From: DASSOY01 sp035776675
GTDB lineage: Bacteria > Bacillota > Bacilli > Bacillales > DASSOY01
Direction: 5' to 3'
Assembly (NCBI GenBank): GCA_035776675.1
Contig: DASTWO010000069.1
Coordinates: forward strand, 1-31,136
Length of the DNA stretch: 31,136 nucleotides
The notes under the pieces were generated by a model that saw nothing but the letters and a program-made list of their open reading frames with translations, had not been told where the DNA came from and ran no database searches. The translations under genes were made by a program, and so were the position numbers. Shown piece after piece: positions 1-8,832 of the stretch (position 1 is the stretch's first letter; every line of letters begins with the position of its first letter).

Positions 1-142
1 ACCCGCCATGACAAATATCCGGCAGTATGGCTCCAACCGCACTTGCCCCAAAGAAAAGCAGGCTTTGTGGATACAACCCCAGAAAATATTGAGCCGCCGC
101 ACTTGACGCTACCCCGCCAATGATATGGGTTTTTCCTGTCAT
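1..142 (-). CDS. YdjM/DUF457-like membrane protein (5' part only)
   Basis: Forty-seven codons are visible before the gene runs off the left edge. The ATG at 142-140 follows a GGAGG site at good distance. The peptide begins MTGKTHIIGGVASSAAA and reaches a GAILPDICHG stretch. A short N-terminal THxxxG motif, a small-residue-rich first membrane segment and a (L/I)PDxxH motif are the hallmarks of the YdjM/DUF457 family of small membrane proteins, often labelled metal-dependent hydrolases because of their conserved His/Asp residues. The true function of this family is unsettled. The gene runs away from everything else in the window, so the context says nothing about its role. Confidence 0.7.
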   Translation of the reverse strand, partial: MTGKTHIIGGVASSAAAQYFLGLYPQSLLFFGASAVGAILPDICHGG

Positions 143-247
143 ATTTTCTTTCTCCTCCAATTCCGAATGGGTTCTCTAGACAACCCGTACACCTAAATAG
201 TTCCTTTTTCAAAAAAAATGAACCCCTCACCCTTACCCCAGTTTAGC

Positions 248-267
248 GGACGGACAAGTATCCGTCC
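248..267. repeat. perfect inverted repeat, 7-bp arms
   Basis: GGACGGA and TCCGTCC flank a 6-base spacer about 100 bp upstream of the YdjM-like gene, in the 143-321 intergenic stretch. No T-run follows on either strand, so this is more likely an operator or a structured leader than a terminator. Nothing else is recognisable in this interval. Confidence 0.45.
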
Positions 268-321
268 AAAAGAAATTAAGATTCAAATTCATTCGTACCG
301 GGGATGAAAGCTTTGAGGGGG

Positions 322-357
322 GTAAAAAAAAATACCCCTGTCGAATTCCGACAGAGG
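322..357 (-). terminator. rho-independent terminator of the sugar operon
   Basis: Read on the minus strand, a 9-bp stem (arms 349-357 and 335-343, one mismatch) with a short loop is followed by a run of about ten T. It lies 45 bp after the stop of the glycosidase gene, the last gene of the operon. Confidence 0.85.
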
Positions 358-401
358 TGAAGGTTGATAATGGAGAACTCAAAAATCACTCACGATGTCT
401 T

Positions 402-2357
402 TCAGCCCTTTCTCAAGTAAAACAATACCGTTGAAATGAAAGCGCCCGGCCATGAAAACCAATGTCTCGATTCCACATCTCCCGATGTCCTGTCTATCGC
501 TTCCGAAAACAATCCGTCCCACTGGACGATGCTCGTTAACTTCTTCCAGACTTCGTCTGCGCGTTCTGGCTGGTTTGTAAGTTTACTGAAAAGCAACTCC
601 TGCCCGTCTCCGAGCGGCCATGGATGCGGGGTATGAACAGAGCCAAGTCCTCCGAATCGTCCGTCATAATAGCCGCCATGATTATCTTTTGTAAAGGCGA
701 ATGCCATCGTGTTCATCCAGGCGGGACTTGTCGACTCGCAAAATCCCCAAATGGGCGCCAGGACCGTAGGCAAATCATTGGCATCGTGGTAGAATTGATA
801 ATTCCCCTGCAGATCGGTCAAGTATGCGAATATGGCTTTTCCGTCCTGTTCTACAGAAAACGCCTCCAGACAATCTTTTTTCACGTGAGCGGCCCATTCT
901 TCCAAATGAAAATCAGTGAAAGAAACCTTTTGATTTAAGGCAGCGAGTTGATTTAAAGCATGCCATACGAGGATCTGACTCGAAAAATGGTACGGATAGT
1001 CCACTTTATCATCAGCTGGCGTCTCCCCCGTTTGGAACAACCATTTCCTTTCATCTTTATGATTCATCATCGTCGTAAGTACTTCTTCAATAAATGGGGC
1101 GAGTCTCTTTATCACGTCGTGATCGCCAAATATTTCATGGTAACGGCATATCTCAAGCAATGGATAGCACTGCTGATCGAGTTGAAATACCTTGTCCTTG
1201 CAATAACCGTTTGTTAAATAGGCTCGTCCCCAGTAATGATAAGGGCGTTCAGCTTTCTCAAACATCCACAGCAAATGCCCTTTAACAACCCGGCGAACCT
1301 TATCTTTTCTTTCGGTTAAGTCACTGTTTTCTACGGCTTCCAGCAAAAGATCCATCATATAAAAAGCATCGCGGTTCCATGAAAGCGGAAGCAGCTGGTG
1401 ATCCGTAATCACACAAACATGCTCATCACTGACCGGAATTGAACAACATGACATAATGTAATCAATGTTTCGATTCATGATGAAAGAGGAGAGCGGCAAC
1501 CCGTCGTCCCCAACCACGAACGGCCGATTCGCATCTTCAATGGCTTTACCCAGTAAATCTTTCGCTGAATCAAAGGTCACTTCTTTACCCTGCGTCCCCG
1601 GTTTAAGTGAAAAAACTGAAGTCATAATCTCCGTTTCTCCCCCACCAATCGTTAAATCAAAATGGGATTGATATTCCAGTGGATACCCACCCTTTTTCTC
1701 GCATTCATTGAGATTCACCGGGTTTCTACCGTGAAAAACTGTTAAATCCGCTCTCGCCGGCAGATGTTGGTTGACTACGGAAAGCCGGTTATTTTCAACA
1801 TTTAGTTCGTTCTCAAGCAAAGGAACCGGGATCGGCCCACCTTCCGTCAATTGTCCGTAGCTGCAACGGCTTAAACTCAAAGTTCCCCCGATTTCAATGG
1901 GTACCGTGGTTTCCACCGGGCCATGATTTGTCACCTTTAGCAAATGAACGAGATAACCGGATTGTTCATCGTCAACAGGATAATAGGTCGATACGGCTGT
2001 AATCCCGTTTGATTCAAATAAAAACCTTGGAAAATGATCCCCAGCGTAAGAAGCATCCCTGTTCACCCATTCAACCTTGGGCATGACCCCAAATCCGCCC
2101 GGTGCCTCTGCCAGCTGCTTCCGGTAACCCCGTACAAAGTCACTGTTATACCACTTGTCATTTGAAAATTGTCCGATTGGTGATAATGTCATATAACCAT
2201 GTTCCGGATGGGCACCGTTTATCGAATGAATGTGGCCAGCAGGATGAAGACTCACAGTAATTCGTCCCGTACCCGTATCCATCGTTTTTTTATTTTCCAC
2301 ATCAAGTAATGGTTTCTCTAGTTCCACTGAATTCCCCATATCTTTCCGCCTTTTCAT
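402..2357 (-). CDS. GH125-like (alpha/alpha)6-barrel glycoside hydrolase
   Basis: A 651-residue cytoplasmic protein without signal peptide, last gene of the sugar-uptake operon, probably cleaving the imported oligosaccharide. Residues 1 to about 275 look like a beta-rich N-terminal domain; the rest resembles a six-hairpin catalytic barrel. Motifs reminiscent of GH125 exo-alpha-mannosidases are WNRD (327-330), QLDQQCYP (392-399, D394 possible general acid), DAND (525-528), GSVHTPHPWPLGD (572-584) and SEAID near RHWFSW (618-636, E619 possible base). Classical GH125 enzymes are only about 430 residues long and lack such an N-domain, so this is a remote relative, and substrate and linkage are not certain. 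The ATG at 2357 overlaps the stop of the preceding gene (ATGA). A second ATG at 2339 has the better ribosome site (AGGCGG, 6-base spacing) and may be the real start. Confidence 0.65.
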   Translation of the reverse strand: MKRRKDMGNSVELEKPLLDVENKKTMDTGTGRITVSLHPAGHIHSINGAHPEHGYMTLSPIGQFSNDKWYNSDFVRGYRKQLAEAPGGFGVMPKVEWVNRDASYAGDHFPRFLFESNGITAVSTYYPVDDEQSGYLVHLLKVTNHGPVETTVPIEIGGTLSLSRCSYGQLTEGGPIPVPLLENELNVENNRLSVVNQHLPARADLTVFHGRNPVNLNECEKKGGYPLEYQSHFDLTIGGGETEIMTSVFSLKPGTQGKEVTFDSAKDLLGKAIEDANRPFVVGDDGLPLSSFIMNRNIDYIMSCCSIPVSDEHVCVITDHQLLPLSWNRDAFYMMDLLLEAVENSDLTERKDKVRRVVKGHLLWMFEKAERPYHYWGRAYLTNGYCKDKVFQLDQQCYPLLEICRYHEIFGDHDVIKRLAPFIEEVLTTMMNHKDERKWLFQTGETPADDKVDYPYHFSSQILVWHALNQLAALNQKVSFTDFHLEEWAAHVKKDCLEAFSVEQDGKAIFAYLTDLQGNYQFYHDANDLPTVLAPIWGFCESTSPAWMNTMAFAFTKDNHGGYYDGRFGGLGSVHTPHPWPLGDGQELLFSKLTNQPERADEVWKKLTSIVQWDGLFSEAIDRTSGDVESRHWFSWPGAFISTVLFYLRKG

Positions 2358-3175
2358 AGCTGTTTTTTGTCTTGGGATAATGTTGCATACAGTTCCGGCC
2401 TTCTGCTTCGTAAGATCGGTTCCTGTCTCCGTTCTTTGGTAATCATGGATAAATCGGCTGATCCAGTCAACACACCTTCCGTGTCATCCGCTTCACAAAC
2501 AATCTCACCGCGCGGATTAACCATTTTGCTGGAACCACACCACTCTACTTCTCCGTCGTTTCCCGCTCGATTGACTGCCACCGTGAAAATCTGATTATCC
2601 TGTGCACGCGCGCGGGTTCGGAGATCTAGCAAATATTCGAAGTTCTTCGGTACAGCAGAAGGAATGAAGATCATCTCCGCGCCCTTCAGAGCCATAACCC
2701 GAAACATCTCGCCAAACGCATGGTCATAACAAGTCGCGATCCCAACCTTTGTCCCGGCAATTGGAAACACCGGAAATGCCGATCCACTTCGGAAGTACTG
2801 ATGCTCAGTTGGATAGAGATGAACCTTGCGATATTTCCCCTGGTAAGCTCCATTTTGATCAATGACAAAAGTCGTATCGTAGAGGACACCTGTTTGTTCA
2901 CTGTCCTTTTCCACGATATTTGCAATGATGGCAGTACCATGCTGCTTCGCTTTTTCAGCCAAGCGATCCACAGTCGGACCCGGAATCGTCTCAGCCAATT
3001 CATAAAAATCCTCATTGATCAATTCGAGAAGATAGCCTGTCGTGAAAAATTCCGGCAAGGCAATAATATCCGCGTCTTTCCCCGCTTCATCAATATACTT
3101 TTCCGCTTTTGCCAGATTCGCCTCTTTATTTCTCAACTCACAATCCATCTGGATAACGGCGATGTTGAGGTTCAT
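2354..3175 (-). CDS. carbon-nitrogen hydrolase (nitrilase superfamily)
   Basis: This 273-residue enzyme hydrolyses a C-N bond (amide, ureide or nitrile) with the nitrilase Glu-Lys-Cys triad. Counting from the chosen start, the triad is Glu42 (ALPEFFTTGY), Lys117 (YRKVHLYP) and Cys149 (GIATCYDHAF). Length and the single compact domain fit the family. The frame has an ATG at 3181, but AGGAGG lies only two bases before it and eight bases before the ATG at 3175, so 3175 is chosen. It sits between the MalG-like permease (21 bases upstream) and the glycosidase (ATGA overlap), so it is translated as part of the sugar operon. A nitrilase is unusual there: it might deacylate an N-acylated or amidated sugar, or act as an amidase on an aglycone. 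The substrate cannot be read from the sequence. Confidence 0.9.
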   Translation of the reverse strand: MNLNIAVIQMDCELRNKEANLAKAEKYIDEAGKDADIIALPEFFTTGYLLELINEDFYELAETIPGPTVDRLAEKAKQHGTAIIANIVEKDSEQTGVLYDTTFVIDQNGAYQGKYRKVHLYPTEHQYFRSGSAFPVFPIAGTKVGIATCYDHAFGEMFRVMALKGAEMIFIPSAVPKNFEYLLDLRTRARAQDNQIFTVAVNRAGNDGEVEWCGSSKMVNPRGEIVCEADDTEGVLTGSADLSMITKERRQEPILRSRRPELYATLSQDKKQL

Positions 3176-3195
3176 TAGCATTTCCTCCTGTTCAT

Positions 3196-4038
3196 TTAAC
3201 CTTTGACCGCTCCGCTTGTTAAAGCTCCGACAATATAACGCTGCAATAAAATAAAGACGATAATCACCGGCAGAATACTGATGATGCTTGCAGCCGCCAG
3301 ATAGTGGGTTGTAATAGCGTTTGTGGTAGATTGCAGATTGACGATTCCAACCGATACCGGAAACAGGCTGTTATCATCCAATAAAATAAACGGGATCACA
3401 AATTGCGACCAGCTTTGAACGCCCACAAGAATGGTTACTGAAGCAATTCCGGGAGCACATACAGGTAAGAGTATTTTCCAAACCAATTGTAACCGGGAAC
3501 AACCGTCAATAATCGCCGCTTCATCCAGCTCTTTCGGGATGGAATCAAAGTACCCTCGCAAAAACCACGTGGCAATCGGCAAACCAATCGCGACATAAAC
3601 AGCAATTAGGCTGATATAATTGTTCAGCAAATGAAACTGGGCAAAAAATCGATACAATGGAATTGCCACAACAACCGGTGATACCATTTGAAAAATCAGG
3701 ATCGCAATCAGCGCGAAACCTTTATATCGGAATTCCATCCTAGAAAAAGCATACGCAGCCGGAATCGCAATCAACAGGACAAACAAAATGGTAGCAAATA
3801 CGATCAAAAACGAATTTCCGAGATAAGTCAAAACATCTGTGTTCTGAAACACGTAAGCGTAATTCTCAAATTTCGGATCGGAGGGAAATAGGATTGGCGG
3901 TGTCGCGAACAACTCCGGAACGCTTTTCACCGAGAGAGAAAACGCCCAAAATAACGGAAATACGAAGAAGAGCACGATGACGGCAAAGCCGATGTAATAA
4001 CCCGCATTGATCAGTCTGTCTTTCGCTGTATTCGTCAT
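3196..4038 (-). CDS. carbohydrate ABC transporter permease, MalG-type
   Basis: A 280-residue inner-membrane subunit of a CUT1-family sugar importer. Six hydrophobic segments are visible, with the cytoplasmic EAA loop EAAIIDGCSRLQLVWKILLP before the penultimate pair; this loop docks the ATPase. The start has a GGAGG site at 6-8 bases and overlaps the stop of the MalF-like gene (ATGA), so the two permeases are translationally coupled. No ATPase (MsmX/MalK type) is encoded in this operon; as in many Bacillota, a shared ATPase encoded elsewhere probably drives the importer. Confidence 0.93.
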   Translation of the reverse strand: MTNTAKDRLINAGYYIGFAVIVLFFVFPLFWAFSLSVKSVPELFATPPILFPSDPKFENYAYVFQNTDVLTYLGNSFLIVFATILFVLLIAIPAAYAFSRMEFRYKGFALIAILIFQMVSPVVVAIPLYRFFAQFHLLNNYISLIAVYVAIGLPIATWFLRGYFDSIPKELDEAAIIDGCSRLQLVWKILLPVCAPGIASVTILVGVQSWSQFVIPFILLDDNSLFPVSVGIVNLQSTTNAITTHYLAAASIISILPVIIVFILLQRYIVGALTSGAVKG

Positions 4039-4985
4039 GCCCGACCCTCCTGTGAACCTTTTTCGAGGAAACGGAAATACACAACTGTCAAGGCAATGTT
4101 AATGACCAGCAACACAACAGCCGCTGCCGCACCCTCGCCTAAATGAAAGTTGTTGAAGATCTGATTGTAAATACTTAATGCGATGACCTCTGTGCTTCTT
4201 CCGGGTCCTCCACCGGTCAAAGCCATCACCATATCGAACGTATTGAACGTTTCAACAGTAATCACGATCAAATTCACCAAAATGATCGGCTTCAAAATGG
4301 GGATGATCACCCTGAATAACCTTTGAAAAGCTCCAGCGCCATCAATTTTTGCCGCTTCAATCACGTCATTCGGAAAGGTTTGCAGCCCCGCGTAAACAAA
4401 AATCATACTGAACGCTGTCCCGCGCCAAATGTTCGCCACTGTAACGGAAATCAAAGCATTGATTGGATCTGATAAGAACGCGACCGGATCGGTGACCCCC
4501 GCAAGACTGAGGAAATAATTCAGAATACCGGCTTCCGTCTCAGAATAAAGCAAACTCCATATAATTCCGATAATGACTCCGGGAATGGCCCAGGCCGATA
4601 AGACAGCAGTCCTTGTCACGACTGTACCAACTAAATTCCTCTTTGTTCCTTGATCAATCATCAGCGCAATGACAAAACCGAAAGCCATTTGAAAAAGGAC
4701 ACTGAAACCTACAAAAAAGGCTGTTACCCATAGCATTTTCACAAATCCCGGAGATGTAAAAAGAGAAGTATAAGAACTCAAGGTATAAGAATAATCATCA
4801 CCAACAAGACTTGCATTCGTAAAGCTAAGCCTGACAATCTCAATAATCGGATATAGAAAAATACAAATCAGAATAAGAACCAAAGGAAGAATCCAGGGTA
4901 TCGGGGAATTCCCCAATACCTGGATAAAAGATCTATTCTGTGCCTTTGAACTAGTTTTCATTTCATCAACACGAGCGTCTGCCAT
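4035..4985 (-). CDS. carbohydrate ABC transporter permease, MalF-type
   Basis: Partner permease of the CUT1 sugar importer, about 316 residues. A polar N-terminus of about 30 residues precedes six predicted membrane segments. The EAA loop reads EAAKIDGAGAFQRLFRVIIP. The frame is open from a TTG at 4991, but the ribosome site GGAAGG lies only 3 bases before it and 9 bases before the ATG at 4985, which is preferred. It starts 15 bases after the stop of the binding-protein gene. Substrate specificity is not readable; the neighbouring glycosidase suggests an alpha-linked oligosaccharide. Confidence 0.92.
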   Translation of the reverse strand: MADARVDEMKTSSKAQNRSFIQVLGNSPIPWILPLVLILICIFLYPIIEIVRLSFTNASLVGDDYSYTLSSYTSLFTSPGFVKMLWVTAFFVGFSVLFQMAFGFVIALMIDQGTKRNLVGTVVTRTAVLSAWAIPGVIIGIIWSLLYSETEAGILNYFLSLAGVTDPVAFLSDPINALISVTVANIWRGTAFSMIFVYAGLQTFPNDVIEAAKIDGAGAFQRLFRVIIPILKPIILVNLIVITVETFNTFDMVMALTGGGPGRSTEVIALSIYNQIFNNFHLGEGAAAAVVLLVINIALTVVYFRFLEKGSQEGRA

Positions 4986-5000
4986 GGACAAACATCCTTC

Positions 5001-6311
5001 CTATTTTGCCTTCACTGCACCCCATGCATCGGCCAATGCTTGCTCAGGCGATTTGCTTCCGGAAACGACACTGGAAACGGCCACCTGCAATTGAGAGGAG
5101 ATTTCGGGATAAGCCTCGGATGAAGGTCTTGCCTTCGCGTATTTATTCAAGTGCTTTTTAAATGATTCCGTAAACTTGCCACCCTTGTATTCATCGGTTT
5201 TATACACAGGCTTGCGTACAGGCAAGTAGCCTCCAATATTTGACCATTGAGCCATACCTTCGTTTTCTACAAACGTTTTCGCGAGAAAATCAACCGCTGC
5301 TTTTTGTGTATCCTTATCTTTGGCAAACATGGCCCATGCCCAACCACCGGCAGTTGTTGCAATATCTGCACCTTCTTTATGCGGAATCGGAGCGACTCCC
5401 CATTTCTTGAACTCCTCTTCACCGAGAATGTGCTTAATTTGGCTAGCTTGCCAGTTTCCTCCGAGAAACATAGCGACTTTTCCGGTTGCCACTTCTTCAT
5501 TCAGATCAGATTCAGACCCGTAAGTCGAAACACGCTTTGGTGTAATCCCCGTTTTCACCGTTTGATCAAGGAAATTCAGAACATTAAGCATGGCCTGCTT
5601 ATTCTTCCCTTTTCCGAATACCGGTTTCCCCTGGTCATCAACCAGCTTTCCGCCCTGTCCCCAAAACATAGGTAGAATGGTTGTTACAGTTGTGCCTTCT
5701 CCTCTGCCGGCAGGATATAGAAACGCATAATAACCTTGCTTCTTCAGTTTTTTGCCTAATTCAAGGACTTCACTCCAGGTCTTTGGAGGATTCGGAACCA
5801 AGTCTTTTCGGTAAAACATCACTCGAACGTCAGTGGTGAACTGAACACCATAAATTTTACCGTCCGGCCCTTTCATGACCTCTTTCGCAAACGGATAATA
5901 ATCATCGAGACTGATATCGTACTTCTTCAAGTAAGGATCCAGTGGCTGCAAATAATCATAATATCTCGGCAGAATATGAGCATCAATCTGCGCAATGTCC
6001 GGTGCTCGATCCTGTGAAGCTTGCTCAATCAGTTTTGCCATCGCCTCGCTGATATTCGATGAATAAGCGGACAATTCCACATTAGCGTTATTTTGTTCCT
6101 CGAACTGGCTGATGCTGCTTTTCAAATACCCGACGACCTTTTGATCCGAAGCTTTCAGTGAGTAGGCAGGATGAGCAACAATGCTAATATCCACTGAACC
6201 CTTTCCACTTTCGCCTTCACCTGAACTCTTGTCTGAGCCACCCGAGCTACATCCTGCCAAAACCAATGCAACCGTCATGAACAGAAACATAAGCGTTTTC
6301 ATTTTTTTCAA
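5001..6311 (-). CDS. sugar-binding lipoprotein of ABC transporter
   Basis: A 436-residue extracellular solute-binding protein (family 1, MalE/MsmE-like) that delivers sugar to the two permeases. The N-terminus is a lipoprotein signal with lipobox LAGC (Cys21), followed by a Ser/Gly/Lys linker. The mature part contains stretches typical of the family, such as VQFTTDVRVMFYRKDL and the C-terminal GGWAWAMFAKDKDTQKAAVDF region. The start is TTG at 6311, chosen because GGGGAGGA lies 6-7 bases before it and the next ATG is three codons in. Upstream ATG/GTG codons in the same frame have no ribosome site and would put untidy residues before the signal peptide. Confidence 0.93.
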   Translation of the reverse strand: MKKMKTLMFLFMTVALVLAGCSSGGSDKSSGEGESGKGSVDISIVAHPAYSLKASDQKVVGYLKSSISQFEEQNNANVELSAYSSNISEAMAKLIEQASQDRAPDIAQIDAHILPRYYDYLQPLDPYLKKYDISLDDYYPFAKEVMKGPDGKIYGVQFTTDVRVMFYRKDLVPNPPKTWSEVLELGKKLKKQGYYAFLYPAGRGEGTTVTTILPMFWGQGGKLVDDQGKPVFGKGKNKQAMLNVLNFLDQTVKTGITPKRVSTYGSESDLNEEVATGKVAMFLGGNWQASQIKHILGEEEFKKWGVAPIPHKEGADIATTAGGWAWAMFAKDKDTQKAAVDFLAKTFVENEGMAQWSNIGGYLPVRKPVYKTDEYKGGKFTESFKKHLNKYAKARPSSEAYPEISSQLQVAVSSVVSGSKSPEQALADAWGAVKAK

Positions 6312-6411
6312 TGTAAATCCTCCCCAGAAAGTTTTTTTACATGTAGTCAACTGTAGTTTAGCTCTAGCTGTCCAACACCATCTTGCCAATCAGCCCCCTT
6401 TCGGAAATCCC

Positions 6412-6430
6412 CGAAAACGTTTTCGAAAAC
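6412..6430. promoter_or_regulatory. LacI-family operator in front of the sugar operon
   Basis: Two overlapping perfect palindromes: CGAAAACGTTTTCG (6412-6425) and GTTTTCGAAAAC (6419-6430), both with a central CG as in LacI/GalR-family operators. The site lies 100 bases upstream of the binding-protein start and just after the lacI-type gene. A related site (AAAACGTTTTCG, 7501-7512) lies in front of the regulator itself, so the local LacI protein is the likely ligand. A CcpA cre site is the alternative. I could not pick out a convincing -35/-10 pair here. Confidence 0.75.
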
Positions 6431-6448
6431 AGCTAAAAAAATTCACTG

Positions 6449-7468
6449 CTACACCTCCTTGCAACTTTTTCTTACGACTAATTGCGGTGGAATGCTAATA
6501 TGTCTCGTTACTCCATCTTTTTTCTGAATTAAATCCAGTAAAATATTTGCGGCGGTTTCGCCAATCTCAAATCTTTGCTGATGAACCGTAGTTAGCGGCG
6601 GTCTAGCATACTTCGCTTCTTCAATATCATCAAAGCCGACAACTGAAACTTCGTCTGGCACCTTTAAATCAAGATCTTTCAAGGCATCCATGACCCCAAA
6701 TGCCATCACATCACTTGAAGCAAACACCGCCGTGACATCATTAGGTTGCGAAAAGAATTCTTTCGTTGCTTCATAAGCCTTTTCCCGAGAAAATTCCCCG
6801 TATTTCACCAGCTCCTTGTTGAAACCGATTTCAAATTCCTCTAAAGCCAATTTGTATCCTTCAATTCGGTCAAAGGAACCTTTTGCGATTGTGTCGCCGG
6901 CTATTTTAAGAATGTTTCGGTGGCCCAGATTTATTAAATGTTTTGTAGCTTCGTAAGCTCCGAGTTCATTATCGGACTCCACAAAGTTCACCTTCATCTT
7001 GTTAAAAGGCAGACTGTCGATATAAACGGTTGGAAAAAACTCGTGCAGCTCATGAATCTTTTCATCCGTCCTTCTCTTCCCCGTCAAAATCAAAATGACA
7101 CCGTCGACGCCTTTTTCATAACAAATCGACTTGAAACTAGGTGTCTCCCTTTTTTGATTGGAAAAGATCAGCAAATCATACCCTGCTTCTCCGACGGCGT
7201 TTTTGATGGAAGCGAAATAATCACTCAAAAAGGGGCTGTCGAAACCCGAGTTGGTCTGATCTCCGAAGAAAACACCAATGGTGTTGGTCGTCTTTGTGAT
7301 CAATCCCCGCGCCATCACGTTAGGAATGTAATCCAACTCTTTGGCAATCCGCAGAACTTTAAGCCTGGTTTCTTCTTTAATATCCTTGTAGCCGTTCAAC
7401 GCTTTGGAAACCGTTGACACGGAAACGCCGGCTTCTTTTGCTATTTTTCGAATATCGATGGTAGACAA
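6449..7468 (-). CDS. LacI-family sugar-responsive repressor
   Basis: A 339-residue regulator. The N-terminal helix-turn-helix (residues about 6-25, IAKEAGVSVSTVSKALNG) and hinge helix (YIPNVMARGL) bind CG-centred palindromes; the remaining 280 residues form the periplasmic-binding-protein-like sugar domain. The only possible start is TTG at 7468, because an in-frame stop lies three codons upstream; its ribosome site is weak. It precedes and probably controls the downstream sugar operon, and its own promoter carries an operator immediately after the -10, which indicates autorepression. The inducer is presumably the transported sugar. Confidence 0.93.
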   Translation of the reverse strand: MSTIDIRKIAKEAGVSVSTVSKALNGYKDIKEETRLKVLRIAKELDYIPNVMARGLITKTTNTIGVFFGDQTNSGFDSPFLSDYFASIKNAVGEAGYDLLIFSNQKRETPSFKSICYEKGVDGVILILTGKRRTDEKIHELHEFFPTVYIDSLPFNKMKVNFVESDNELGAYEATKHLINLGHRNILKIAGDTIAKGSFDRIEGYKLALEEFEIGFNKELVKYGEFSREKAYEATKEFFSQPNDVTAVFASSDVMAFGVMDALKDLDLKVPDEVSVVGFDDIEEAKYARPPLTTVHQQRFEIGETAANILLDLIQKKDGVTRHISIPPQLVVRKSCKEV

Positions 7469-7500
7469 TTCGCTTCACATCTTTCTTCATTCAAATACCT

Positions 7501-7548
7501 AAAACGTTTTCGTGAAATTAAAATATCACACCCTCACCATGAAGTCAA
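7501..7548 (-). promoter_or_regulatory. sigma-A promoter and operator of the LacI gene
   Basis: Minus strand: -35 TTGACT (7548-7543), 17-base spacer, -10 TATTTT (7525-7520), then AAAACGTTTTCG (7512-7501) at about the transcription start. The repressor site placed at +1 fits autorepression. Confidence 0.7.
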
Positions 7549-7785
7549 CCTTACAGGAAATATCACTCCCTATTATAAAAGCCCGGTTAAAACTAGTGAA
7601 TCCTCCCAATCCCCTTCTCTAATCTGGCCAGAAGCTTATTCTGACGGCTCTGACAGGGTCTGTTGTACCCGGTGCAAAAGCATATTTTCTAATTAATAGA
7701 CGTTTGTATGATGCTTTGTCCCTATATGACACATAGCATGCCACTACAAAAGCTTAATAAAAAATTTATTTTGGGAGGAACTACC
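7549..7785. other. divergent intergenic region, otherwise featureless
   Basis: Together with the lacI promoter this makes a gap of 317 bases between the LacI gene and the CotB-like gene. I see no open frame with a ribosome site and no clear terminator. A CATAGCATG element at 7734-7742 faintly resembles a mother-cell sigma-K -10 for the coat gene, but no matching -35 was found. Confidence 0.3.
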
Positions 7786-8772
7786 GTGGAAAATGAAAAG
7801 GTTTATGAACACTTTCGCGCTTTGAGAGGATTACAAGTTCAAGTGAATTTAGGAGGACCCGAATCAAGAGAAGGAAGATTATTAGATGTCAGATCAGATT
7901 ATCTGGCTTTGGATACAGACAATGAAGGTGTTCTTTACTATCAATTGCGCCACATCAAAAGTATGACAAAGTTTTCGAAGAAGACGTCCCGGGATCACGG
8001 CAGAGCCCGTTATTACAAGTACAACAACTTTAACGATTTGCTCAAACGATTGAGATTCAAATGGGTAAAAATCAATCGCGGCGGACCTCAAAGTGTGGAA
8101 GGTACGATCACACATGTTCAAGACGGGAATATCTTGCTGATTGTGAATGACCAAATCCTTTACATTCCTATCTTTCACGTCCAAAGCATCAATCACCCGG
8201 GAGATTCGAAACGATCAGCGGGAAACAAAAGCAGCGGCAAGAAGTCTGGTAAAAAATCAGGCGATCAGTCAGATGGAGGTTCCGGCCATAAATCCGACGG
8301 ACGTCAATCCGGACATCGTTCAGGAGGCAGCAGTGGACAACAATCAGGGCACCGATCTGGTCGCCAATCCGGCCATCAATCTGGGCGCATCTCAGGTACA
8401 GACGCCCGCAATATGTCCGGGATAAGATCCGCTGTTAAATCGGGCAAAAGAAATGGGAGAAATTCAGGACTGACTACACACGGAAAGGGTAGCGATGTCC
8501 ACCAGGCATATGAAATAGCTCAGGAACAAGCGATTGAACATTTTATGCACAACGATCCGGAAGAAGATGGCGGACGTTCACGCGGAAGTGCTTCGATGCG
8601 ATCCAAATGCTCGCACCGTTCCATGGGCTCAGGGCCAATGCGTTCTGATGACACTATGATTTCCGGAAGGTCCAAGAGTTCGCACCACCATCATTCAAAA
8701 CATTCCGGAAAAGCAAGTGGGACCAATAATCCTAACAAAGTCTGGATTTCGAAACAGTTTCCAAAGTCCTAA
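7786..8772 (+). CDS. cotB: CotB-like spore coat protein with SG-rich tail
   Basis: A 328-residue protein. Two CotB-type repeats are visible: residues about 14-61 (NLGGPESREGRLLDVRSDYL, ending YYQLRHIKSM) and about 90-136 (WVKINRGGPQSVEG, ending YIPIFHVQSI). They match the RGGPES...HIKSI pattern of B. subtilis CotB. From about residue 140 onward the protein is dominated by Ser-Gly alternating with His, Lys, Arg or Gln (SGHRSG, RQSGHQSG), more like CotG than the SKSSK tail of CotB. Such Ser/basic tails are known targets of the CotH kinase, whose gene lies 2.4 kb downstream. The start is GTG 7786 with GGGAGGA six bases before; the frame is open further upstream but without a ribosome site. It is probably made in the mother cell late in sporulation and deposited on the outer coat. 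Confidence 0.85.
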   Translation: MENEKVYEHFRALRGLQVQVNLGGPESREGRLLDVRSDYLALDTDNEGVLYYQLRHIKSMTKFSKKTSRDHGRARYYKYNNFNDLLKRLRFKWVKINRGGPQSVEGTITHVQDGNILLIVNDQILYIPIFHVQSINHPGDSKRSAGNKSSGKKSGKKSGDQSDGGSGHKSDGRQSGHRSGGSSGQQSGHRSGRQSGHQSGRISGTDARNMSGIRSAVKSGKRNGRNSGLTTHGKGSDVHQAYEIAQEQAIEHFMHNDPEEDGGRSRGSASMRSKCSHRSMGSGPMRSDDTMISGRSKSSHHHHSKHSGKASGTNNPNKVWISKQFPKS

Positions 8773-8832
8773 AAGCCTTAACCAATATCGGATCTTCCAC
8801 ATGCACAACAAGCAGTTGAAAGGGGGATAACC

